The notes: generated by a model from the letters alone, not told the origin. Positions 43,559 through 53,392 are shown, counted from the first letter of the stretch. The stretch: 64,000 bases of DNA from Rhizobium sp. 2MFCol3.1 (GCF_000377565.1 NZ_KB898362.1:1-64000), one strand, 5' to 3'. Translations and numbers: made by a program.

Positions 43559-43777
43559 TCTTCACCGTCACTCGCCATGTCCAGGCTCACGCCCATTGAC
43601 GCCGCCATATGCTCTTCATACCTATAGAGAGCATAAACGGCAAAGAGACGACGTATCGCCCACTTTGCCGCGGGCCGCGCTTTCGTGATATAAGGCCCGA
43701 TCGCATTGAAAAACAGCCGTTTATATTGATGGCTGGACCACTATTCTCTCCGGATCTTGACCCCGGCAGGAGCAGAC

Positions 43778-44110
43778 ATGACCGAAGCAAGTGTAACCCT
43801 TTCCGACGCGGCTGCGAAGCGAATCGCCACCATCGTCGGCAGCGACCCCGGCAAGAGCGCGCTGCGCGTCTCAGTCGAAGGTGGCGGCTGTTCGGGTTTT
43901 TCCTACAAGTTCGACCTGACCGACGGCATCCAGGATGACGACGTGGTCGTCCAGAAGAACGACGCGAAGGTGCTGATCGACAGCATGTCGCTGATCTACA
44001 TGGCGGGCTCCGAGATCGATTTCGTCGATAACCTGCTCGGCCAGTCCTTCCAGATCAAGAACCCGAACGCGGTTGCCAGCTGCGGATGCGGCACCAGCTT
44101 CTCGATCTGA
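43778..44110 (+). CDS. erpA: Iron-sulfur cluster insertion protein ErpA/IscA family
   Basis: 110 residues, A-type carrier. Three conserved cysteines: GGGCSGFSY and SCGCGTSF. It delivers Fe-S clusters to targets. The ATG at 43778 is chosen (MTEASVTLSD); an upstream in-frame ATG at 43757 adds seven residues. Divergent from dgt; a long perfect terminator follows. Confidence 0.93.
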   Translation: MTEASVTLSDAAAKRIATIVGSDPGKSALRVSVEGGGCSGFSYKFDLTDGIQDDDVVVQKNDAKVLIDSMSLIYMAGSEIDFVDNLLGQSFQIKNPNAVASCGCGTSFSI

Positions 44111-44130
44111 CCGCCCTCCTCCGCTATCCA

Positions 44131-44166
44131 CACCGAACCGGCCGAAGATTGTCTTCCGGCCGGTTT
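44131..44166 (+). terminator. Terminator after erpA
   Basis: AACCGGCCGAAGA and TCTTCCGGCCGGTT arms around a three-base loop, one bulged C, then a TTT tail. Confidence 0.75.
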
Positions 44167-44231
44167 AACGTCTTGTCGCTTGTCTCAAGACCACGCTAGA
44201 AGAAGACGTCAAAGCGGAACGGGACAAAAGA

Positions 44232-45023
44232 ATGAAGATCGCGACCTGGAACATCAACGGCGTCAAGGCGCGCATCGACAACCTCACGCAATGGCTGAAG
44301 GATTCGAACCCCGATATCGCCTGCCTGCAGGAGATCAAGACGGTCGACGAGGGATTTCCGCGGCTGGAGATCGAGGCGCTCGGCTATCATGTGGAGACGC
44401 ATGGGCAGAAGGGCTTCAACGGCGTCGCCATTCTCTCCAAGACCAAGCCGGACGAAGTCACGCGCGGACTGCCGGGCGATCCGCTCGACGAGCAGGCGCG
44501 TTTTCTGGAAGCGGTGTTCTCCATTCCCGGCAATCGCGTCGCCCGCGTCTGCTGCCTCTATCTGCCGAACGGCAACCCCGTCGAGACCGAGAAATACAGC
44601 TACAAGCTCGCCTGGATGGAGCGGCTGCGTGCATTCGCGGCCGAGCGGCTAGCTTACGAGGAAATCCTCATCCTTGCCGGCGACTATAACGTCATCCCCG
44701 AGCCGCATGATTGCTTCGACCCGAAGGTCTGGGAGAATGACGCGCTGTTTCTGCCGCAGACGCGCGAGGCGTTTCGCAGGCTGGAGAGCCTGGGGCTGAC
44801 CGATGCGGTGCGTGCGACGACGGATGCGGTGCCGGCGTATACGTTCTGGGATTATCAGGCCGGCGCATGGCCGAAGAACAACGGCATTCGCATCGATCAT
44901 CTGATGCTGTCGCCGGAGGCCGCCGACCGGATGACCTCGACGGCGATCGAAAAACATGTGCGTGCCTGGGAGAAGCCTTCCGACCACGTGCCTGTGGTCG
45001 CCTATTTCGATTTCGCGGCCTAA
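44232..45023 (+). CDS. xthA: Exodeoxyribonuclease III
   Basis: 263 residues, EEP nuclease fold. ATWNINGVKAR, LQEIKTVDEGFP (metal-binding Glu), GDYNVIPEPHDCFD and the C-terminal RIDHLMLSP and SDHVPV catalytic His. AP endonuclease and 3'-exonuclease in base-excision repair. Confidence 0.95.
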   Translation: MKIATWNINGVKARIDNLTQWLKDSNPDIACLQEIKTVDEGFPRLEIEALGYHVETHGQKGFNGVAILSKTKPDEVTRGLPGDPLDEQARFLEAVFSIPGNRVARVCCLYLPNGNPVETEKYSYKLAWMERLRAFAAERLAYEEILILAGDYNVIPEPHDCFDPKVWENDALFLPQTREAFRRLESLGLTDAVRATTDAVPAYTFWDYQAGAWPKNNGIRIDHLMLSPEAADRMTSTAIEKHVRAWEKPSDHVPVVAYFDFAA

Positions 45024-45076
45024 GGGCTAGGCGGCGCCAATCGAGGCCGGATCTCGGCGATCCGGTCTTACATCGC

Positions 45077-45880
45077 TCAGTCGGTGTTGCTGCTGGCGAT
45101 CTTGTGAGAGAGGGCGATCGCGTTGCGGCGGTCGCTTTCGCTGGCAACCGAGAAGGCCTGCTCCTGAAGCGATTCCATCCAGTTGCAATCCTTCGGCTTG
45201 CAGCGATCGAGTGCCGCCGTCATCAGCGCCAGGCCGTTGGCCGACTGACCTTCCTGGAACAGGATATTGCCGAAGACCGACATGGCGCCCGGGTGACCGG
45301 CCTTGCGGGCCTGGTTCAGCCACTTCTTGGCCTGCTGCGTGCTGGTGGCGCCACCATCGCCGGCAAGCATCATCTGCGCCAGCTGGAACTGGGCTTCGGG
45401 GACGCCGAAGGTGGAGGCAACCTGGAAGTAAATCTGGCGCGCCTGAGTGAGATCTGTCTTCACGGGGCTGCCTGGAATGCCGTGCTTGTAATAGCCGGCG
45501 AGCGACAGCAGCGCGTTGACGAAAAAGCCGGTATCCTCGGAGCCGGGCTCGACGCCCTGCTGGGCGATCTCGCTGTAGATCTTGAAGGCTTCGAAATCAT
45601 CCTGCGCGACGCCGTCGCCATCGGCATACATGTTGGCAAGCGCCCAGCGCGAGCCGGTGTGGCCCTTTTCGGCCGCGTATTTGTAGGCTTCGACAGCCTC
45701 TTCCTTCTGGCCGTTCTTGTAGGCCTTGAAACCGAACTTGAAGAGATCGAAAGGACCGGATTCCTTGTTGACGCCCGACTTGATGTCGAACGCGCTTGCC
45801 GGACAACTCATCGCCGCGCAGCAGGCGACGGAGAGCCCCATAAGCATCAATCTGAAAGGTCTGAACTCGAACGTCAGCAT
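45077..45880 (-). CDS. exoR: Exopolysaccharide production repressor ExoR
   Basis: 267 residues, matching the length of S. meliloti ExoR. A signal peptide (LSVACCAAMSCPASA) gives a mature start FDIKSGV. Sel1-like repeats follow (AYKYAAEKGHTGSRWALANMYADG; FQLAQMMLAGDGG). Periplasmic ExoR inhibits the ChvG sensor kinase; proteolysis at low pH releases ChvG-ChvI and changes exopolysaccharide and motility. The ATG at 45880 is chosen over a longer frame. A terminator was not seen in the 53-base gap to convergent xthA. Confidence 0.9.
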   Translation of the reverse strand: MLTFEFRPFRLMLMGLSVACCAAMSCPASAFDIKSGVNKESGPFDLFKFGFKAYKNGQKEEAVEAYKYAAEKGHTGSRWALANMYADGDGVAQDDFEAFKIYSEIAQQGVEPGSEDTGFFVNALLSLAGYYKHGIPGSPVKTDLTQARQIYFQVASTFGVPEAQFQLAQMMLAGDGGATSTQQAKKWLNQARKAGHPGAMSVFGNILFQEGQSANGLALMTAALDRCKPKDCNWMESLQEQAFSVASESDRRNAIALSHKIASSNTD

Positions 45881-46559
45881 TTCACTCGATTTCTTTCGTT
45901 TCCACCCATACGCGCCATCTCGAACATCCCGCCCGTTCGGCCCGCAGATAAAGTCCCTTCGGCGAGCGATCCCGCGGTGGGTTCCAAGACCCGCTTGCCC
46001 GCGTCGCATCCAGCCTTCGGCTCCCCAGAGAGAGCCATCATTCTCTTCGCACCGACCGCATCCACCCGCTTCCCGGCGCGAACTGACGGCGATGCCTTCA
46101 ACCTCATTTCAGCGAGCCCGCCGAGCGGCATTTCGCCTTCAGAAATGTCGTAGTCACCAATTGTGACAAAACGCGAGACGTCGTTACCGAAAGCCAGTTC
46201 GGAAAGCGGCAACACCGTCGAACGTGAGGAAACTGAAAGGCTTGAGAAGGCTGCGATAGAACGGCGCTTTGCGGCTGAAACACCCTGTAAAACAGGCGAA
46301 ACAAGCGAAGCGGCGGCAACTGCGCCACACCTCATGTCCGTCTTTTTCACACTCACCGAAAAACGACCCATCTTACTCTTTTACGCGCACCCTATGCCTG
46401 TCATTCCCTCGCCCGAGATTACCGCTGCGCCTAGTTTGTGGCGGGAAATGGACAATTCGTGATGGAGCCCATCATACGCCAACACTCAAAAAAAACTGTT
46501 GCTGAATCGTCACAAAATGACACGTGACGAGAGCATGCTTAATGGCGCCCAGACAAAGA
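45881..46559. other. Long intergenic region between exoR and the FadL porin gene
   Basis: About 680 bases with no ORF carrying an RBS or a recognisable protein. It must contain the exoR promoter and leader (minus strand). No tRNA, repeat or clear hairpin-T terminator was seen apart from the porin terminator at its right edge. Confidence 0.4.
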
Positions 46560-46584
46560 AAAGCCCGACAGTTTGCCGGGCTTT
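46560..46584 (-). terminator. Terminator of the FadL-type porin gene
   Basis: AAAGCCCG/CGGGCTTT stem with a T-run on the minus strand, about 22 bases after the stop. Confidence 0.8.
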
Positions 46585-46606
46585 CACTTGCACTGATCTT
46601 GGTAGG

Positions 46607-47878
46607 TCAGAACTTGACCTTGATGCTGGTGGAGATGGCCGCCACGAGATCGTTGCCGAAGTCGTAGGAGACGTCGTTGCCGTAGGTGACACCACCTTCG
46701 GTCAGAACGCCCGACGAACCGCTCGTCAGGACACCAACCGCGCCGGCAAGCCGCCACTCGATGTTTTCGGTCGGGCTGTAGGCTGCGCCGACGCCAAGCG
46801 TCCAACTATCCGTCTGCGCACCGTAACCATGGCTCGTGCCACGATCCCAGGTGACGCTAACCGCCCCGCTCCACTGATCGTTGAACTTGTGGCCAATACC
46901 GCCTGTAACCGTCCAGCCGTCCTGGTAAAGCAGGTCGAGCGAAGTCAGCTGGTTCTTCGCCGTGCAGCTCGTTCCGCGTGTTGCGACGGGGCAAAGAGCG
47001 ATCGACTGCAGAACGCTCCAGTTCGTCCACTTGACGGAGCCGAAAGCCAGCCAGTCCGGCGCGATGCCGCTCTGGAGCTTCAATTCCAGCGAATCCGGAG
47101 CTTCCGCTTCACCATAGACGTTGGTGACGACGCCAAATGGTGCGGCGTTGAGTGGAGCGATCGGCGCACGGACCTGCGTGAGATCGACGGTGCCGCTGAG
47201 GCTGTCGTACTTGACGCGGCTGTTGTACATGAGGCTGGCACGCAACGCGTACTCAGGAATCTCGAAGGCAACGCCCGCTCTCCAACCCCAGCCGCTGTCC
47301 TCGAGATCCAGACGGCCGACGCCGTTGCCGGTGCCGAGCAGTGATGGAACCGTGCTGACTAGGCGCTCCTTGAAGCCTTCGACTTCCTGATAGAAGGTGC
47401 CGCCGATGATACGGAACTCGCCCGGACCAGCGTCGAACTTGTAAGAGCAGGTCGCACCATAATTGTGCGTGGTGATCTTGGTTTCGATGTTGTTGTTTGC
47501 ACCGGCCCAGTTCGCACCCGGATTGGTGTGCGCTCCGAAGGGCTCGGAATAATCAAGCAAACAGTCGACAGCATCGCCGAAGCCGCCCTTCAGGCCTACG
47601 TACGGAATTGCGTAATTTTCCGTATCATCGGCAGTGTTCGGCCGGTTGTTCAGATTGCCGCCGCCCGGGTATGCCGAGGTAGCTGTATCCCTTACATTCT
47701 TCAGCTTGCGCTGCGGCATGACATAGATCACGCCCGACTGGACGGAGAACTGTGATGCATCGAACAACTGATCGATATTATAGCCGCCGCGATCCAGACC
47801 GCCCGCGAGGGCAGGCTGGGTGAGCGCCGAAATCATAACAAGCGGCAGGGCTGCCGCCAGAACCTTACGAGATGCCAA
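46607..47878 (-). CDS. OmpP1/FadL family outer-membrane transporter
   Basis: 423 residues. Signal peptide (VLAAALPLVMISALTQPALA), then GGLDRGGYNIDQLFDAS and alternating beta strands ending in the C-terminal Phe (TSIKVKF), as in outer-membrane barrels. Long-chain fatty acids or other hydrophobic compounds are likely substrates. The start is a TTG at 47878, with GGGGAG eight bases upstream, because the ATG further upstream would disrupt the signal peptide. Confidence 0.85.
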   Translation of the reverse strand: MASRKVLAAALPLVMISALTQPALAGGLDRGGYNIDQLFDASQFSVQSGVIYVMPQRKLKNVRDTATSAYPGGGNLNNRPNTADDTENYAIPYVGLKGGFGDAVDCLLDYSEPFGAHTNPGANWAGANNNIETKITTHNYGATCSYKFDAGPGEFRIIGGTFYQEVEGFKERLVSTVPSLLGTGNGVGRLDLEDSGWGWRAGVAFEIPEYALRASLMYNSRVKYDSLSGTVDLTQVRAPIAPLNAAPFGVVTNVYGEAEAPDSLELKLQSGIAPDWLAFGSVKWTNWSVLQSIALCPVATRGTSCTAKNQLTSLDLLYQDGWTVTGGIGHKFNDQWSGAVSVTWDRGTSHGYGAQTDSWTLGVGAAYSPTENIEWRLAGAVGVLTSGSSGVLTEGGVTYGNDVSYDFGNDLVAAISTSIKVKF

Positions 47879-47996
47879 GGTGTCTCCCCCACTGAGGCAA
47901 TTGCGATGGTGGGACTGTGACGGCGAGAGGTTAAAATGGCAACTTCGTGACCGGGCGCGATTGAAAAGTGAGCTAATGGATGCTTTACGTAAAAAA

Positions 47997-48012
47997 TTGA
48001 CGAGCACGTCAA
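47997..48012. promoter_or_regulatory. Palindromic operator candidate upstream of the porin
   Basis: TTGACG-AGCA-CGTCAA, a perfect six-base inverted repeat flanked by A/T, about 120 bases upstream of the porin start. It may be a repressor or activator site for the FadL-type gene. The rest of 47879-48211 is AT-rich without a gene. Confidence 0.4.
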
Positions 48013-48211
48013 AATTTCCTCATTTTAGAAAATGTATCTCAAAAAATCCTGGAATCGATCAGGTGATAGGGTGATCGTTCTATACGAGCACAGATATGTT
48101 ACCTTCTGACAACAGTTTGATTTTTAGCAAAAACTTCGTGGAAAAGCTGAAAAATGGCGTGCCGCCGGCCAAGTTGTGGCGGCGGAAGGCCCGATTACGG
48201 TTAATTTTTCG

Positions 48212-48240
48212 AAAAAAGCGCCCGATTCTTCATCGGGCGC
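48212..48240 (-). terminator. Intrinsic terminator of valS
   Basis: GCGCCCGAT/ATCGGGCGC stem (48218-48240) followed on the minus strand by six Ts, about 30 bases past the valS stop. Confidence 0.88.
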
Positions 48241-48270
48241 CTTGGAATGAAATACTATTGAAAGTTGATT

Positions 48271-51114
48271 TTACGAAGCTTCATCTACACGCGAGAGCGC
48301 GATCTTGAGGCTCGCGAGTTGAACAGTCAGCTCTTCCAGACGTTCCCGTTCGGCCGCGACAACCTCCGGATTGGCGTTGGCGACGAACTTCTCGTTGGAG
48401 AGCTTGCCGTTGATTCTGGCCATTTCGGCCTCGGTCTTAGCGATCGCCTTTTCAAGGCGGGCCTTCTCGGCACCGAGATCGATCAGCGCGCCGAGCGGCA
48501 GGCAGACCGTCGCTTCGCCGGCCACGATCTGGGCAGCACCCTTCGGCGCCTGCTCGGCCAGCGAAATGCCGTCGACACGCGCGAGGCGCTTGATCGCCGC
48601 ATCGTGGCGCGACAGCCGGTCACGCGTCAGGCTGTTGGCGTTGACGAAGACGAGCGGGGCTACGGCCGACGGCGGTACGTTCATTTCGGAGCGAACCGAG
48701 CGGATGTCGGAGACGAGGTCGATCAGCCAGTTGATCTCGTCGGCTGCCGCGTCGTCGGCGTAGGACGGCGACGGCCATTCGGCGTGGCAGACCAGGCCAT
48801 CACGCTCACGGCCCTCGCCTGCCGTATGCGCCCAAAGCTCTTCGGTCATGAAGGGCATGAAGGGATGCAGCAGCTTGTAGATCTCTTCGAGCACGTAGGC
48901 GACGCAGGACTGCGCCTCCTTCTTGGCGCCCTCGTTCGTGCCGCCGAAGATCGGCTTCAGCAGTTCGAGATACCAATCGCAGACCTGGTTCCAGACGAAG
49001 CGATAGAGCACGCCGGCGGCATCGTTGAAGCGATAGGCTTCGATCGCCTCGGTAAGATCGCGTTCGGTGCGGGACAGTTCCGTCAGGATCCAGCGGTTGA
49101 CCGTGAGCTCGGCGGCCTCGGGAATGAAATGCGGGTCGTTGACGACGCCGTTCATCTCGGCGAAGCGTGTGGCGTTCCACAGCTTGGTGCCGAAGTTGCG
49201 GTAGCCGGCGATGCGGGCCGGATCGAGCTTCACGTCGCGGCCCTGGGCCGCCATGATCGCCAGCGTGAAGCGCAGCGCGTCGGCGCCGTACTCGTCGATC
49301 AGTTCCAGCGGATCGATGACGTTGCCCTTGGACTTCGACATCTTCTGGCCGTTCTTGTCGCGAACCAGCGCGTGAATATAGACAGTGTGGAATGGCTCGA
49401 CCGGAACGCCGTCCTCGTCCTTCATGAAATGCAGACCCATCTGCATCATGCGGACAACCCAGAACGGGATGATATCGAAGCCGGTGACGAGCACGTTGGT
49501 TGGATAGTAGCGCGCAAGCTCGGGGGTCTTTTCCGGCCAGCCGAGGGTCGAGAACGGCCAGAGAGCGGACGAGAACCAGGTGTCGAGCACGTCTTCGTCG
49601 CGCGTCAGGATTTCGCCCGGCTGGAAGTTCTCGAGTTTCTCCTCGACCCAAGCCTTCCACGGTCCCTCATGGGCGATGTAGTGCTGGATGGCAGCCTGCA
49701 GCGCCTCTTCCTCGGTCTTCTCGACGAAGACCTGGCCATCGGGACCGTACCAGGCGGGAATCTGGTGACCCCACCACAGCTGGCGCGAGATGCACCAAGG
49801 CTGGATGTTTTCCATCCACTGGAAATAGGTGTTCTCCCAGTTCTTCGGCACGAAATTGGTGCGGCCTTCGCGGACCGACGCGATCGCCGGCTGGGCCAGC
49901 GTCTTGTTGTCGACCCACCATTGGTCGGTCAGGCGCGGCTCGATCGGCACACCGCCGCGGTCGCCATGCGGAACCACATGCTTGTGCGGCTCGATCTTGT
50001 CGAGCAGGCCGGCCTCTTCGAAAATCTCGACGATGATCTTGCGGGCGGTGAAACGGTCCTGGCCCTCCAGACGGTCCCAGGCGCCATGCAGGGCGGCCGG
50101 ATGATCGAGACCTTCGAGGAAGTCCTCGTTCTCCTTGATCGAGATCGAGGCATCAATGTTCATGACGTTGATGGCGCGCAAACCGGCGCGCTTGCCGACC
50201 TCGAAGTCGTTGAAGTCGTGCGCAGGCGTGATCTTGACGGCGCCGGTGCCGGCGGTCGGATCGGCGTAATCATCCGCGACGATCGGGATCTTGCGGCCGA
50301 CGATCGGCAAGATGACATGCTTGCCGACGATCGACTTGTAGCGCTCGTCTTCAGGGTTCACCGCGATGCCGGTATCGCCGAGCATCGTTTCCGGACGGGT
50401 GGTTGCGACGACGATGTAGTCGCGCGTCTCGAATTCCGTCGGCTTGCCTTCCTCGTCGAAAGCGATCGGGTACTGGTAGGTGACGCCCGCTTCCAGCGGA
50501 TAGCGGAAGTGCCAGAGATTGCCCTTGACCTCCAGCTGCTCGACTTCCATGTCCGAGATCGCGGTCAGCAGCTTCGGGTCCCAGTTGACGAGACGCTTGT
50601 CCTTATAGATCAGGCCTTCCTTGTAGAGGCTGACGAAGACTTCGAGGACGGCTTCCGAGAGACCCTCGTCCATGGTGAAGCGCTCGCGCGACCAGTCACA
50701 GGAAGCGCCGAGGCGCTTCAACTGATTGAAGATCAGGCCACCCGACTCGTTCTTCCACTCCCAGACCTTCTCGATGAAGGCTTCGCGGCCCATGTCGCGG
50801 CGGCCCGGAAGCTGCTGTTCCATCAGCTTGCGCTCGACGACCATCTGCGTGGCGATGCCGGCATGGTCCATGCCCGGCTGCCATAGCACGTCCTTGCCGC
50901 GCATGCGCTCGAAGCGGACCATGATGTCCTGCAACGTGTTGTTCAGCGCGTGGCCCATGTGCAGCGAACCCGTCACATTCGGCGGCGGGATCACGATGGT
51001 GAAGCTTTCGGCGCCCGGCTTGGCGTTCGCGCCCGCGCGGAAAGCGTCCGCCTCGTCCCATTTCGCGGCGATCTTCGGTTCAACGGCTGCGGAATCGTAG
51101 GTCTTTTCGAGCAT
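48271..51114 (-). CDS. valS: Valyl-tRNA synthetase
   Basis: 947 residues, class I. HIGH motif in PPPNVTGSLHMGH (43-55), KMSKS in GQKMSKSKGN (about 590), an editing domain between, and a C-terminal coiled coil (SLAEQ... GALIDLGAEKARLEKAIAK). The ATG at 51114 (MLEKTYDS) is the family start. Follows popZ. Confidence 0.96.
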   Translation of the reverse strand: MLEKTYDSAAVEPKIAAKWDEADAFRAGANAKPGAESFTIVIPPPNVTGSLHMGHALNNTLQDIMVRFERMRGKDVLWQPGMDHAGIATQMVVERKLMEQQLPGRRDMGREAFIEKVWEWKNESGGLIFNQLKRLGASCDWSRERFTMDEGLSEAVLEVFVSLYKEGLIYKDKRLVNWDPKLLTAISDMEVEQLEVKGNLWHFRYPLEAGVTYQYPIAFDEEGKPTEFETRDYIVVATTRPETMLGDTGIAVNPEDERYKSIVGKHVILPIVGRKIPIVADDYADPTAGTGAVKITPAHDFNDFEVGKRAGLRAINVMNIDASISIKENEDFLEGLDHPAALHGAWDRLEGQDRFTARKIIVEIFEEAGLLDKIEPHKHVVPHGDRGGVPIEPRLTDQWWVDNKTLAQPAIASVREGRTNFVPKNWENTYFQWMENIQPWCISRQLWWGHQIPAWYGPDGQVFVEKTEEEALQAAIQHYIAHEGPWKAWVEEKLENFQPGEILTRDEDVLDTWFSSALWPFSTLGWPEKTPELARYYPTNVLVTGFDIIPFWVVRMMQMGLHFMKDEDGVPVEPFHTVYIHALVRDKNGQKMSKSKGNVIDPLELIDEYGADALRFTLAIMAAQGRDVKLDPARIAGYRNFGTKLWNATRFAEMNGVVNDPHFIPEAAELTVNRWILTELSRTERDLTEAIEAYRFNDAAGVLYRFVWNQVCDWYLELLKPIFGGTNEGAKKEAQSCVAYVLEEIYKLLHPFMPFMTEELWAHTAGEGRERDGLVCHAEWPSPSYADDAAADEINWLIDLVSDIRSVRSEMNVPPSAVAPLVFVNANSLTRDRLSRHDAAIKRLARVDGISLAEQAPKGAAQIVAGEATVCLPLGALIDLGAEKARLEKAIAKTEAEMARINGKLSNEKFVANANPEVVAAERERLEELTVQLASLKIALSRVDEAS

Positions 51115-51177
51115 TTTTGGACCAAATCTGGAGGTTTTCTGGATGCGGGTTGTAAATAGGATGCCCGCCAGCAAGTC

Positions 51178-51209
51178 AATAAAAAAGCCGCCCCGGGGAC
51201 CGGAGCGGC
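51178..51209 (-). terminator. Terminator between popZ and valS
   Basis: AGCCGC/GCGGCT arms with an inner GC-rich stem and a T-run on the minus strand. Confidence 0.8.
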
Positions 51210-51234
51210 TCTTTGTAAAAAGCGACGGATCCGA

Positions 51235-52206
51235 TCAGCGGCGCGGGCCGCGCGCCACGCGCTCGATCTCTTCGCGCACAAGGCGCTCGACCAGGGTCGG
51301 CAGGTTGTCGTCGAGCCAGTCGCGCAGCATCGGGCGCAGCATGTCTTCGGCGATCTCGTCCAGCGAGCGGCGCTCGGCACCATCGATGGCGGCGGCCAGT
51401 TCCTCGAAGGAGCGGGCGATCTGCAGGCCGGCATCCTGCGACAGCAGCGACTGTTGGGCTTCTTCCATCAGGCTCGGCAGAAGACGATCCGACAGCGGTG
51501 CGGAGACCGGTTCGGCGTAGAGCGGTTGTGTTGCGACCGGCGCGGCGGACATCGGCGTAGCGGACATGGGCGAAGCAGCCATGGGCGGAGCGATGGCGAC
51601 CTGCTCCTGAACCGGCGCTGCCGCGGGCTGAACGGTTTCGGCCTCGACTGCCACCGGCTGCTGAGACGGCATTTCGAACGCCATCGCGGCCGGCTCGTCA
51701 GCCAGCACGGGCTCGGGCGCGCGCTGCGGCGCGGGAGCAGCCTGCTGCATCACCGGGTGCTCCTCGACTGCCTGCTGCTGTGGCTGCGCTTCCATGACGG
51801 GAGCCGGTGCGACGGGCGCCGGCTGCTGGCGGAACTCGAGAGGCGGTTCGCGCTGCGGCTGCAGCGTGTTGCGCTCAGAGGCGGCGCGAACGCGGGCGGC
51901 GACATCCGCGAGCGACATGGCGGCGCGCGGCGCTTCCTGAGCCGGTGCAGAGCCGGCCGAGTTGGCGGCGACGAAGCGCGGATCGGTCTGCTGCGGTGCG
52001 GGATCGGGGAATTCCACGCCGGCATAGGCCTGATCAACAGTCAGATGAATGTCGGAGCCGTGATCGTCTTCATCATCACCGTAAACAGGCGGCAGCGATG
52101 AGGAGAGTGCCCTGCCCGCGCCCGGCTCATTGCTTTCGATGATCTGGCGGATCGACGCCAGGATTTCTTCCATGGACGGTTCACGCGCTACGCTTGGCTG
52201 AGCCAT
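51235..52206 (-). CDS. popZ: Cell pole-organizing protein PopZ (DUF2497)
   Basis: 323 residues. N-terminal helix SMEEILASIRQIIES binds clients, a long Pro/Ala/Gln-rich intrinsically disordered middle, and a C-terminal helical oligomerisation region (LLPSLMEEAQ to VERLVREEIERV) match the DUF2497/PopZ family. In Rhizobiales PopZ marks the growing pole. The ATG at 52206 (MAQPSVAREPS) is chosen over a longer frame. Upstream of valS. Confidence 0.9.
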   Translation of the reverse strand: MAQPSVAREPSMEEILASIRQIIESNEPGAGRALSSSLPPVYGDDEDDHGSDIHLTVDQAYAGVEFPDPAPQQTDPRFVAANSAGSAPAQEAPRAAMSLADVAARVRAASERNTLQPQREPPLEFRQQPAPVAPAPVMEAQPQQQAVEEHPVMQQAAPAPQRAPEPVLADEPAAMAFEMPSQQPVAVEAETVQPAAAPVQEQVAIAPPMAASPMSATPMSAAPVATQPLYAEPVSAPLSDRLLPSLMEEAQQSLLSQDAGLQIARSFEELAAAIDGAERRSLDEIAEDMLRPMLRDWLDDNLPTLVERLVREEIERVARGPRR

Positions 52207-52380
52207 ATCTATCCCCGTTACTCTCAAACAACGACCGGATTGCGAGGTGTCGGCATCCGAATCACCCAGACTGTAGGATAGCCGATCGGGGAAAAAAATC
52301 ATCGCGAATCAAATGACTGCCGCTTTGCACAGTTTTCTGGAAGGTCAACCGCCTTGCACAGTGTTGACCTCAAACAGAAA

Positions 52381-52399
52381 CGGGCGCCAGTGGCGCCCG
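52381..52399 (-). terminator. Terminator after the pcm-like gene
   Basis: CGGGCGCCA/TGGCGCCCG stem with GTTTCTGTTT on the minus strand. Confidence 0.7.
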
Positions 52400-52427
52400 C
52401 ATCTTCAAAAACCGCGCTATTCGTTGC

Positions 52428-53090
52428 TTAGAACACGAATTCGCGTGCCTTGGCGAAGCCCGGCAGCGGCTTCACGGAAGCGTTGAAGAAGACGTTTTCG
52501 GAGACCGCGCCGCGCTCGCTGACGAACACAGTCGCACGCGCCGAGCCGCCATATCCCTTGATGGTGACAAGGCGACCACCTTCACGCAGCTGCGAGAAGA
52601 GCGAAGCCGGAACTTCTTCCACCGCGCCGTTTACGAAGATCAGGTCATAAGGCGCGCCCTTGGCGCTACCGGCTTCGAGCGATCCCGTTACGACGGAGAC
52701 GTTGGCGTAATCGGCGAGGTTTGCCGTTGCCTCGGCGGCAAGCGCTTCGTCTTCTTCGAGAGCGACAACCGAACCGGCGAGCTTGGAGAAGAGTGCGGAG
52801 ACATAACCCGTGCCACAGCCGACATCGAGAACGACGTCATCCTTGGTCACGGCTGCAAGCTGCAGCAGCTTGGCGAGCGGCGACGGCTGCATCAGGAAAC
52901 GAGCCGGCTTGCCCGCCTGCGCCGGACAGATTTCGACGTCGGTATCGATATAGGAGATCGCCTTGGACTTTTCCGGCACGAAAGCCTCACGCGGCACGGC
53001 AAGGAAAGCGGCCTGAACAGAGTGAGAGGTGACATCCGTGGTGCGGATCTGGTTGTCGACCATGTTGGCGCGTGCCGTCTCGAAATTCAT
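52428..53090 (-). CDS. Second protein-L-isoaspartate O-methyltransferase-like protein
   Basis: 220 residues. SAM-binding VLDVGCGTGYVSALF, preceded by the PCMT-like FETARANMVDNQIRT. It differs clearly from the surE-linked pcm and lacks the usual YxxxxxPIG segment, so its substrate may differ. In other rhizobia as I recall this gene is followed by tolC; here only 221 bases separate it from popZ. Confidence 0.88.
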   Translation of the reverse strand: MNFETARANMVDNQIRTTDVTSHSVQAAFLAVPREAFVPEKSKAISYIDTDVEICPAQAGKPARFLMQPSPLAKLLQLAAVTKDDVVLDVGCGTGYVSALFSKLAGSVVALEEDEALAAEATANLADYANVSVVTGSLEAGSAKGAPYDLIFVNGAVEEVPASLFSQLREGGRLVTIKGYGGSARATVFVSERGAVSENVFFNASVKPLPGFAKAREFVF

Positions 53091-53290
53091 AGTGTCCTCT
53101 CGCCCAATGAAAAGCGCTTATTGCTCACCCGTGTCTTAATCGCAGGGCAACCGGCTTTCAAGGCTTCCTGAGCGACTGCAGCAAGAATTCGGACGGTGTG
53201 GCCATTCGCCTAGGACCTTCAGAAAAATCCATGGTGACGTTCATAAGATTGTGATAATATTGCAACCGGAGGAATAAGGAGGAGAAGATC

Positions 53291-53392
53291 ATGTCAGTCA
53301 TAGCTGAATATTTCTCGCTGTTCGACTTTTTCATCGTCGCCGCGCTGATCGCGATCATGTGCTGCGGCTTGCTCGGAAAAGAGACAGGCTGA
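53291..53392 (+). CDS. Small single-span membrane protein, 33 residues
   Basis: MSVIAEYFSLFDFFIVAAL then a helix end and a short basic tail (LLGKETG). Two overlapping SD-like stretches (GGAGGAATAAGGAGGAG) lie just before the ATG, unusually strong for so short a frame, which is the main support. One membrane helix predicted by eye. Function unknown. Confidence 0.55.
   Translation: MSVIAEYFSLFDFFIVAALIAIMCCGLLGKETG

Noticed and set aside
45874..46371. 165-residue minus-strand ORF upstream of exoR
   Set aside because: No RBS or family; overlaps the exoR start and probably its promoter.
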